From positions 1-8,621 of the forward strand of contig JAHRHW010000175.1 in assembly GCA_019100305.1 (NCBI GenBank): a DNA stretch of 8,621 bases, given 5' to 3'. A program made the translations under genes and the position numbers. The DNA is from Candidatus Thiodiazotropha taylori. Its GTDB lineage: Bacteria > Pseudomonadota > Gammaproteobacteria > Chromatiales > Chromatiaceae. The notes below the pieces were generated by a model. That model saw nothing but the letters and a program-made list of their open reading frames with translations, had not been told where the DNA came from and did no database searches. Positions 1 to 5,876 of the stretch are shown here, one piece after another; the first letter of the stretch is position 1; each line of letters starts with the position of its first letter.

Positions 1-458
1 ACCTTTTTTTCATCATGGATGAGGCTCATCAGTGCATTGAAGTCTCCGCTGTAGACCGGCTCGGAGAAGTAGGCATAACCGCCGGGCTTGAGCACCCGCG
101 CGATCTCATCCATCGCCTGGGCCATCAGCTCTGCCGGCACATGGTGGAGTGACTTCAACATCCAGACTGCGTCCAGACTCTCGTCCGGCTCACTGATCGA
201 CTGCGCCCCCTCCAGCCGGAACTCAAGATTCTCAATCGACTCCTGCAGATTCTTACGATGTTGTATCTGGTCCACCTCGGTGGCGATGAAACGGGCACTG
301 GGATAGCGTCGGGCCAGGTTTTTTGTCAGCCAGGCAGAGCCGCAACCCAGCTCGATTCCACGCATCCCATCGAACCGCAGGAGTTGCTCCATGAGGTCCA
401 GTTCCCGGCCTGTGACATAGGCTTCAGGCCGATCAAGAACCATTTGATTTGCTGACAT
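1..458 (-). CDS. Class I SAM-dependent methyltransferase, N-terminal part (cut by window edge)
   Basis: Reading the minus strand from an ATG at 458 gives 152 open codons that run off the left edge, so the C-terminus is missing. The protein starts MSANQMVLDRPEAYVTGREL. Residues about 34-40 read IELGCGS, the glycine-rich motif I that binds S-adenosylmethionine. It is followed by an acidic residue after the next strand (ATEVD), then LDAVWMLKSLHHVP and a late ARVLKPGGYAYFSEP segment. This is the classic order of a Rossmann-fold Methyltransf_11/25-type domain. The substrate cannot be told. A GGAG at 472-469 lies 10 bases before the ATG and supports this start. It is transcribed divergently from the ClC gene, with 64 bases between the two starts. 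Family call is firm; specific function is unknown. Confidence 0.88.
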   Translation of the reverse strand, partial: MSANQMVLDRPEAYVTGRELDLMEQLLRFDGMRGIELGCGSAWLTKNLARRYPSARFIATEVDQIQHRKNLQESIENLEFRLEGAQSISEPDESLDAVWMLKSLHHVPAELMAQAMDEIARVLKPGGYAYFSEPVYSGDFNALMSLIHDEKK

Positions 459-522
459 TTTATTACTGCTCCAGTATCTTATCCTGTTTCGCAGTCCATT
501 CTACGCTATAGGTTTCCACAAC
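459..522. promoter_or_regulatory. Short divergent intergenic region (methyltransferase / ClC)
   Basis: These 64 bases separate two divergent starts and must hold or overlap both promoters unless the genes are transcribed from farther away. On the minus strand there is a TAAGAT box and then GGAG before the methyltransferase. On the plus strand CTATAGG (507-513) lies only about 10 bases before the ClC GTG. No convincing -35 box is visible for either, so individual promoter calls are not made. Confidence 0.3.
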
Positions 523-2253
523 GTGCGACTCGATGGGATAGTTAATTGGTTCGACCGGCTGCGGCTGCAGCTCTCCCGTCATGACGCGCTTTTGATTCTG
601 TCGGTAATGGGGCTGGTATGCGGCTTTCTTGCGGGTATGGTGATCGTCCTGTTTCGCCTGCTTGTGGAGTCGATCCAGGCATCCATGCTACCGGGCGGCC
701 AGGTGGAGAACTATGAAGCCCTGCCGCCGCTGATTCAGTTCGCTCTGCCGGTGATCGGCGGACTGCTGCTGGGTCTGATGTTCGTGCGCTTCTCCAAAGG
801 ACTCCATGTGCTGGGCATTGCACGGGTCATGGAGCGCCTGATCTACCACCAGGGTCACCTCTCCCTGCGCGGGCTGCTACTGCAGTTCTTCGGTGCCGCC
901 ATCGCCATCATTACCGGCCACTCGGTGGGTAGAGAGGGCCCCCATGTGTTTCTCGGTGCCGCCAGTGGTTCACTGCTCGGCCAGTACCTCTCACTGCCCA
1001 ACAACAGTATTCGCATCCTGGTCGGTTGCGGCACCGCAGCCGGCATCTCCGCCTCTTTCGATACCCCGCTGGCGGGTGTGATCTTTGCCCTGGAAGTGGT
1101 GATGATGGAGTACACCCTGATCAGCTTCATACCCATCATGCTGGCTGCGGTCAGCGCCAACAGCCTCTCCCTGGTGATGTTCGAGGGAGAGCGGGTTTTC
1201 GACCTGGAGATCATACAACTCGGCTCGTTGCATGAACTGGCATTCATCCTGATGCTGGGACTGGCCGCCGGTACTGTCTCAGCAGCCTATGTTCAACTGA
1301 TCGAATTCATCTCCGACAAGAGTCAGAAAATGAGTATCTGGCTGCGCAACCTGAGCGCCGGTCTACTGGTCGGCCTGTGTGCGCTGGTCGCCCCCCAGGT
1401 CATGGGCATCGGCTATGACACAGTCAATCAGATATTATTGGGCGAAATCGGCTTGAGTCTGCTGGCACTTCTGGTGGTGGCGAAGCTGATCGCCACTGCG
1501 GCAAGTATCGGACTGGGTATCCCGGGAGGCACCATCGGCCCCGCTCTGTTCATCGGCGCAGCACTCGGCGGGCTGTTTGCTCCTCTCCCCTCACTGCTAC
1601 TCGAAGGGCCGGTTTCCGACCCTGGTGTCTATGCCCTGATCGGTATGGCTGCGCTGATGGGTGCCGCACTGCAGGCACCACTGGCCGCCCTGACCACAGT
1701 AATTGAACTGACCCACAATCCGGAAATCATCATGCCCGGTATGCTGGCCATTGTGGTGGCCAGCCTGGTCAGCAGCGAGGTGTTCGGTAAATCCTCCATG
1801 TTTCACACCCTGCTGGAAGCCACAGGACTGAATTACCATACCGATCCGGTGATGCAGTCCCTGCGCCGTACCGGTGCCGCTGAATTCATGAACCGCAGTT
1901 TTGTTCAGCTCGATGCCACCCTGAGCCGGGAGGCGGCCAAGATGGCACTTAACCAGAAACCGGAGTGGGTACTGATCAATGGCCCAGATGATGAACTGGC
2001 ACTGATGCCCAGCGTCGAACTGTTACGCAACCTGGAACTGCAGGATGATGTAGAGATCAATCTTCTGAAAATCCCGGCAACCCGCTATCAGATGTCTCCC
2101 ATCCGCATGCAGTCCACCCTGCAGGAGGCGCTGGAAACACTGGACAACAGCAGTGCGGAAGCACTCTATATCGAGTGGTTTGATGAGGCGCACTATTGGC
2201 GTATTCAAGGCATCCTGACCCGTGCCCAGATCGAATCCGCCTACCGCTTTTGA
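523..2253 (+). CDS. ClC-family chloride channel/transporter with CBS-like C-terminal region
   Basis: This 576-residue protein is an inner-membrane anion transporter of the ClC (EriC, COG0038) family. The membrane part spans about residues 20-435. GREGP at 136-140 is the conserved ClC motif carrying the external gating glutamate (E138). Then come FDTPLAGVIFALEV (179-192) and GIPGGTIGP (332-340), which matches the GxFxP region with Ile in place of Phe. The early GSGIP motif is replaced by VLGIA (96-100). The position of the internal proton glutamate (E203 of E. coli ClcA) appears to be V192, and the Tyr445 position appears to be F427. Residues about 446-504 and 521-575 look like two degenerate CBS modules, which in other ClC proteins bind nucleotides. 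The start is GTG with only a weak AGG 10 bases upstream; the frame stays open upstream without an ATG or GTG that I could find. Family certain; whether it is a channel or an antiporter is open. Confidence 0.93.
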   Translation: MRLDGIVNWFDRLRLQLSRHDALLILSVMGLVCGFLAGMVIVLFRLLVESIQASMLPGGQVENYEALPPLIQFALPVIGGLLLGLMFVRFSKGLHVLGIARVMERLIYHQGHLSLRGLLLQFFGAAIAIITGHSVGREGPHVFLGAASGSLLGQYLSLPNNSIRILVGCGTAAGISASFDTPLAGVIFALEVVMMEYTLISFIPIMLAAVSANSLSLVMFEGERVFDLEIIQLGSLHELAFILMLGLAAGTVSAAYVQLIEFISDKSQKMSIWLRNLSAGLLVGLCALVAPQVMGIGYDTVNQILLGEIGLSLLALLVVAKLIATAASIGLGIPGGTIGPALFIGAALGGLFAPLPSLLLEGPVSDPGVYALIGMAALMGAALQAPLAALTTVIELTHNPEIIMPGMLAIVVASLVSSEVFGKSSMFHTLLEATGLNYHTDPVMQSLRRTGAAEFMNRSFVQLDATLSREAAKMALNQKPEWVLINGPDDELALMPSVELLRNLELQDDVEINLLKIPATRYQMSPIRMQSTLQEALETLDNSSAEALYIEWFDEAHYWRIQGILTRAQIESAYRF

Positions 2254-2335
2254 AAACTCATGCTAACGATTTAAAAAAACACCAACATCTTGCGCCGAAA
2301 AAGCATAAGATATTACTAATTTTTTAAACGACGTA

Positions 2336-2344
2336 GAGAGGGGG
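2336..2344 (+). promoter_or_regulatory. Ribosome binding site of ppk2
   Basis: The purine run GAGAGGGGG ends three bases before the ATG at 2348. It supports the chosen start, which also gives the expected PPK2 length. Confidence 0.55.
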
Positions 2345-2347
2345 CGT

Positions 2348-3262
2348 ATGAACGACACTATCAGTAACCCGGACACTATCCTCGTTGATGAGCAACCCGT
2401 CAGGCTCGATGAGCTGCTGGCGGAGTATCACAAGCTGAAAGCGGACGCCGAAGAGGAGAAGAAGCAGGAGAAAAAGGCGGTCAGGCGCTTCAAGCGGGAA
2501 GAGGAGCTGAAACCCTACCAGGCTGAACTGATCAAGATGCAGCAGTATCTGGAGAAGACCCGCACCCGAATGATCATCCTCTTCGAAGGGCGGGACGCAG
2601 CCGGTAAAGGCGGCACCATTCGTCGAGTCACCCGCTACATGAACGAGAAGCACTACCGGGTGGTTGCCCTGGGCAAGCCCACAGACGAACAGAAGACCCA
2701 GTGGTTCTTTCAGAAGTATGTCACCCAATGCCCACGCGGCGGCGAAGTGGTACTGTTCGACCGCAGCTGGTACAACCGGGCCGTGGTTGAACCGATTTTC
2801 GGCTTTTGCACTGATGAAGAGTACGAGAATTTCATGATCGGCTGCCCCGGTTTTGAAAAGGATCTGGTTCGTCAGGGCACCATACTGGTAAAGCTCTACT
2901 TCTCGGTTACCAAAGAGGAGCAGGCCAGGCGATTCGAACGACGGAAAAACGATCCATTGCGGCAATGGAAACTGTCGGAGATCGACGTCCAGGCCCAAGA
3001 CAGATGGGACGATTTCACCCAGCAGAAGTATGAGATGCTGAAGCGCACCAACACCACACATGCCCCATGGACGACCATTCGCTCAAACGATAAACACCTG
3101 GCCCGGCTCAACGCCATGCGGGTGATACTCAATTCAGTGCCATACGAGCGCCTGAACCCGGATCTTGATTTTGTTCCGGATCCAGCTGTGGTGGTCTCCG
3201 GTTCCAGAGATCTGGAACTGATGGAGGCTCAACTTCTGCAACAGGGTAAATTCGTCGGCTGA
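2348..3262 (+). CDS. ppk2: Polyphosphate kinase 2 (PPK2)
   Basis: This is a 304-residue cytoplasmic PPK2-family kinase, which transfers phosphate between polyphosphate and a nucleoside diphosphate, usually in the NDP-phosphorylating direction. The P-loop (Walker A) is FEGRDAAGKGGTIRR at 79-93. Walker B is VVLFDRSWYNRA at 134-145, with D138 and R139. The basic lid segment FERRKNDPLRQWKLS lies at 196-210 and is followed by the conserved APWTTIRSNDK at 239-249. The length is that of a single-domain PPK2. Residues about 35-53 form a very charged Lys/Glu helix, as is common at the N-terminus of this family. It lies 94 bases after the ClC gene on the same strand, so co-transcription is possible but the gap is long. 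A hairpin terminator follows. I infer class I from the overall resemblance; the ADP, GDP or AMP preference cannot be read by eye. Confidence 0.95.
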   Translation: MNDTISNPDTILVDEQPVRLDELLAEYHKLKADAEEEKKQEKKAVRRFKREEELKPYQAELIKMQQYLEKTRTRMIILFEGRDAAGKGGTIRRVTRYMNEKHYRVVALGKPTDEQKTQWFFQKYVTQCPRGGEVVLFDRSWYNRAVVEPIFGFCTDEEYENFMIGCPGFEKDLVRQGTILVKLYFSVTKEEQARRFERRKNDPLRQWKLSEIDVQAQDRWDDFTQQKYEMLKRTNTTHAPWTTIRSNDKHLARLNAMRVILNSVPYERLNPDLDFVPDPAVVVSGSRDLELMEAQLLQQGKFVG

Positions 3263-3269
3263 TCCCTTG

Positions 3270-3301
3270 CAGCGCCGGGTGAAGGCCCGGCGTTGTACTT
3301 T
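3270..3301 (+). terminator. Probable intrinsic terminator after ppk2
   Basis: The arms CGCCGGG (3273-3279) and CCCGGCG (3286-3292) pair perfectly over 7 bp with a 6-base loop. The stem extends by G-T, A-T and C-G pairs to 3270/3295. The following TACTTT is a poor U-tract, so termination may be partial. It begins 8 bases after the ppk2 stop. Confidence 0.5.
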
Positions 3302-3414
3302 ACGAGATGTTCTGAGACAACCGAATTCCACTTCGGCGGGGATTCTCCGCTAACGGATCATAGGCTAAATTTGTCATATCCCATGGTCTGTCAACAGGAA
3401 CCCTAGCGACTCTG

Positions 3415-4077
3415 ATGAACCAAAGCACCGACCTGATCCTGCTGGCTCTGCTGTGGCTTGGTTACTTCCTGATTCACTCCACTCTGGCCTCGTTGACCAT
3501 CAAACAGTGGCTGGCCAGCCGCTTTCCCCGCTTAACCCCCTGGTATCGAATTCTTTTCAATCTGCTGGCAACCGTTCTGCTGATCCCGCCACTGATCGTG
3601 ACCTGGATGCTACACAGTGAACCGCTTTGGATGTGGCAGGGAGTCTGGTCCCTGTTGGCCTACACATTGATGCTGCTGGCCGGCCTGGGATTTGTCTGGT
3701 CTCTGCGCTTTTATGACGGACAGGAGTTCCTCGGATTCAGCCAGCTGGCCCGACGACAGCAGCAGACGGCCGACCAGGAAAAGCTGCACATCTCACCCAT
3801 GCATCGGTATGTACGCCACCCCTGGTACAGCCTCGGGTTGCTGCTTGTCTGGAGCCAGGATATGGATCCTGCCCGCCTGGTCTCGGCACTCTCAATCACC
3901 CTCTATCTGTGGCTGGGCTCCAGATTGGAGGAGCAAAAACTGGTGGTTTTTCATGGCGAAACCTACCGGCAGTACCGGCAAAAGGTTCCCGGATTGATCC
4001 CCAGACCCTGGCGCTACCTTTCCGAACCAGAGGCCCGTGAGCTGCAGAATCGATCGCCCCTAAAAAAGGGGGCATAA
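3415..4077 (+). CDS. Integral-membrane methyltransferase of the ICMT/PEMT/NnrU type
   Basis: This 220-residue membrane protein has hydrophobic segments at about 6-27, 44-66, 76-97 and 138-168. The C-terminal part holds the signature of the isoprenylcysteine/phospholipid methyltransferase superfamily: RHPWY at 134-138, a paired glutamate LEEQK at 171-175, then FHGETYRQYRQKVPGLIPRP at 179-198. In this superfamily these elements bind S-adenosylmethionine at the membrane. The N-terminal FLIHSTLAS (18-26) resembles NnrU and MddA relatives, so possible substrates range from a lipid or protein cysteine to a small thiol; I cannot choose. Spacing to the start is awkward: AGGA at 3396-3399 is 15 bases before the ATG, so translation may be weak. 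It is preceded by the ppk2 terminator and is convergent with the next gene, so it is probably transcribed alone. Its stop codon lies in the loop of the opposing gene's terminator. Confidence 0.85.
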   Translation: MNQSTDLILLALLWLGYFLIHSTLASLTIKQWLASRFPRLTPWYRILFNLLATVLLIPPLIVTWMLHSEPLWMWQGVWSLLAYTLMLLAGLGFVWSLRFYDGQEFLGFSQLARRQQQTADQEKLHISPMHRYVRHPWYSLGLLLVWSQDMDPARLVSALSITLYLWLGSRLEEQKLVVFHGETYRQYRQKVPGLIPRPWRYLSEPEARELQNRSPLKKGA

Positions 4078-4084
4078 GCCCCCT
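4061..4084 (-). terminator. Intrinsic terminator of the minus-strand exported protein gene, inside the opposing coding end
   Basis: AGGGGGC (4067-4073) and GCCCCCT (4078-4084) form a perfect 7-bp stem with the loop ATAA. On the minus strand the stem is followed by a run of six T (complement of 4062-4067), the usual form of a Rho-independent terminator. It starts 25 bases after the stop of the minus-strand gene ending at 4110. On the plus strand no T-run follows, so it should act mainly in the minus direction. The left arm and A-run are the last codons of the plus-strand membrane methyltransferase. Confidence 0.8.
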
Positions 4085-4109
4085 CTCAGGTTCACCGAAC
4101 AACTTTTTA

Positions 4110-4955
4110 TCAGTAGCTGGGATCCCAGAAATTACCCTGACCATACGGCGCAGGACCATAGCCATATCCGGGATACCGGGGGGTGCTCATCGCTCCAGGA
4201 TTCCCATAGGGTCCCTGGCAGCCGTGACCGCAGGCTTGGCCGTGTCCCGGTCCCATGCCGTGACCCCGACCCATTCCCATGTGTCTTTTGTGCATGGCAT
4301 GGCAGGCGGCACGCTCTTCATCGGTCATCCCTTCAATCACTGCCTGGTGTTTTGCCCACTCCTCTGCCATCGCCTTTTGGCGAGCTACCCATGGTGGTGT
4401 TTCAGGCATTTCAACACCCTGCTGCTGCGCCTGCTCCCGCATCTTCTTATAGCGCTCCTGACGATAGGCGTCACGCTCCTCAGGGCTCATATTCATCATC
4501 TTCTCATGGTGCTGACGACGCTCATCCGCCGATGGCCTGTTGGCTCCCATCTGCGACATATGCCAGGGTGGATGGGCCGGCAGCATCACACCAGCCTCTT
4601 CCGCACGACTGCGCAGCTCCTCATAGCGGCTCTCCCGCTCCTTCCAGCGTTGTGCATAAGCACTATCCGCTTCGGTTGCAGCCTCAGCCTGCGCAACCGG
4701 CTCTGACGGCATGCTGGCCTCAGCAACGGGTTCAGCCGCCTGATCTCCACCAGCCGCTTCACTCTGATCCGATTGCGGCGCAGCCTCCGCTGCGGCCTCT
4801 GCCATTTGTGCTTCAGCTGACACAATCGGAGCCAGCCCGGTGGCAGCGGCTTCTGCCATCTCAGCTGCCTCCCCAGCGGCCTCTTCTGCGTTGATTACGG
4901 CACTGAAGGGCAGCAGAGAAGCCACCATCAGAGTCAAGAGTTTTTTCTTATACAT
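4110..4955 (-). CDS. Exported Ala/Glu-rich protein with internal duplication and His/Met/Cys-rich tail, function unknown
   Basis: I do not recognise a named family for this 281-residue protein. Residues 1-23 are a clear Sec signal peptide (KKK, then a hydrophobic stretch ending INA), so it should be periplasmic or outer. Residues 24-99 are low-complexity and rich in Ala, Glu and Pro. Two related segments follow 58 residues apart. One has RYEELRSRAEEAGVMLPAHP then PW (110-131), and the other has RYKKMREQAQQQGVEMPETP then PW (168-189). A MSPEER / MTDEER pair (156, 210) repeats as well. Residues 218-247 contain six His, four Met and three Cys among glycines, which suggests metal binding. The end (258-281) is Tyr/Gly/Pro-rich. 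A strong AAGGAG (4969-4964) is 8 bases before the ATG. The charged, Met-rich helices faintly recall Spy/CpxP-type periplasmic proteins, but I see no decisive motif. Confidence 0.8.
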   Translation of the reverse strand: MYKKKLLTLMVASLLPFSAVINAEEAAGEAAEMAEAAATGLAPIVSAEAQMAEAAAEAAPQSDQSEAAGGDQAAEPVAEASMPSEPVAQAEAATEADSAYAQRWKERESRYEELRSRAEEAGVMLPAHPPWHMSQMGANRPSADERRQHHEKMMNMSPEERDAYRQERYKKMREQAQQQGVEMPETPPWVARQKAMAEEWAKHQAVIEGMTDEERAACHAMHKRHMGMGRGHGMGPGHGQACGHGCQGPYGNPGAMSTPRYPGYGYGPAPYGQGNFWDPSY

Positions 4956-4963
4956 GCTCAGAT

Positions 4964-4969
4964 CTCCTT
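4964..4969 (-). promoter_or_regulatory. Strong ribosome binding site of the exported protein gene
   Basis: AAGGAG on the minus strand is separated by 8 bases from the ATG at 4955. It is the best Shine-Dalgarno sequence in the window and fixes the start that yields the signal peptide. Confidence 0.7.
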
Positions 4970-5086
4970 CGATGATCCAGATTGGGATAAGGGGATTAAA
5001 CCGACAACCGGACAGCCGCTGACCAGCCTACTCCCCCGGGCAGATTCAGGTCCAATCAGGGCAGCTTACCAGTTGTCAGATTTAAG

Positions 5087-5722
5087 TCAGTTTACCGAGG
5101 CTTCAGGCGCCTCTTGTTCTACAGTTTTCTTATTCTGAGATTTGAGTGTAGCAACCTTTCCGGCAAGTTCAGCCAGTAATCCGTCCATTCCCTTGGTTTT
5201 CACCAGGTTTCTGAATGATGTGCGGTAGTTACTGACCAGACTCACTCCATCCACTGCCACATCGTAAGCATACCAGTCATCATTCCGGAAACGTAACTTG
5301 TAACTGACCGGCAGCTCTTTATTCGAGGCCACAATGTAGGTCTGCACATTCGCCAGCTTACCCTTCAGGCGCTCTCGCCCCATGCGCACTTTCTGATTGG
5401 TATAGCTGTCCATAGCAGAATAGTAGGTCTGTTCGAGCAGTTCACGAAACAGTGTAATGAACTGTTCCCGCTGCGCGGCCGTGGCCTTACGCCAGTTGGC
5501 CGCCAATATCACCTGGGACATCGACTCATAGTCGAAGCGCGAGCGGACGATGGTTTTGACCATGTCGCGACGCTCCGCCTTCTCCAGTCTCTCGTCCTTG
5601 AGGATCTCGAGAACCTTATCCACCGTCTCTTTGACCCGCTCTGATGGCGTAACCTTGGCTGCAGCAGGCAGACTGGTGGTAAAGGTCAGCGTTAGTAGCA
5701 AAACTGAAAGCAATCTCATCAT
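5087..5722 (-). CDS. mlaC: MlaC/Ttg2D-family periplasmic phospholipid-binding protein
   Basis: This 211-residue protein matches the MlaC (Ttg2D, Tol_Tol_Ttg2) family, periplasmic carriers that move phospholipids between the outer-membrane MlaA complex and the inner-membrane MlaFEDB transporter. The signal peptide is residues 1-22, ending LPAAA. The mature part shows the family pattern: VKETVDKVLEILKDERL, then FDYESMSQVILAANWRKATA, QREQFITLFRELLEQTYYSA, and a C-terminal YDVAVDGVSLVSNYRTSFRN. Length equals E. coli MlaC. The last ~18 residues are a charged tail. AAGGGA at 5736-5731 lies 8 bases before the first of two tandem ATG codons (5722, 5719); either could be used. No mlaF, E, D or B lies next to it here, so it is a separated copy, possibly a paralogue. 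The 131-base gap to the next minus-strand gene shows no clear terminator, so read-through is possible. Confidence 0.92.
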   Translation of the reverse strand: MMRLLSVLLLTLTFTTSLPAAAKVTPSERVKETVDKVLEILKDERLEKAERRDMVKTIVRSRFDYESMSQVILAANWRKATAAQREQFITLFRELLEQTYYSAMDSYTNQKVRMGRERLKGKLANVQTYIVASNKELPVSYKLRFRNDDWYAYDVAVDGVSLVSNYRTSFRNLVKTKGMDGLLAELAGKVATLKSQNKKTVEQEAPEASVN

Positions 5723-5730
5723 CGATCTTT

Positions 5731-5761
5731 TCCCTTATTATTAGCTGGTTGTTGAGACAAC
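5731..5761 (-). promoter_or_regulatory. mlaC ribosome binding site with a small inverted repeat upstream
   Basis: AAGGGA at 5736-5731 is the mlaC ribosome binding site. Just upstream GTTGT (5748-5752) and ACAAC (5757-5761) form a 5-bp inverted repeat with a 4-base spacer. It may be an operator or mere chance. AT-rich TAATAATAA lies between them, but I cannot define a full promoter. Confidence 0.3.
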
Positions 5762-5876
5762 GGAATTCACGAAAGGTGCTCGGGTGATGCTGCCGAGGAT
5801 GCGCGCCAAAGCCCGGCTAGAGGCGGCAAAACAGTCCCAGCAACGCGTATTGGATTCTTGTTTACGGACCCTAGCT

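Noticed and set aside
2287..2325. Weak hairpin ATCTTGC/GCATAAGAT followed by a T-run, considered as a terminator after the ClC gene
   Set aside because: The stem has a two-base bulge and the T-run starts several bases too far from the stem for an intrinsic terminator.
2324..3061. Long minus-strand open frame (245 codons) opposite ppk2
   Set aside because: It is antisense to a certain PPK2 reading frame, has Leu/Phe-rich composition typical of a reverse-strand shadow, and lacks domain character.
3313..3328. Near-identical 16-base word (TGAGACAACCGAATTC) repeated at 5753-5768 with one mismatch
   Set aside because: About one such match is expected by chance in a window of this size, and similarity does not extend beyond the word.
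4224..4894. Two overlapping plus-strand open frames opposite the exported Ala/Glu-rich protein
   Set aside because: They are by-products of the biased codon composition of the minus-strand gene, which has a signal peptide, a strong ribosome binding site and a terminator.
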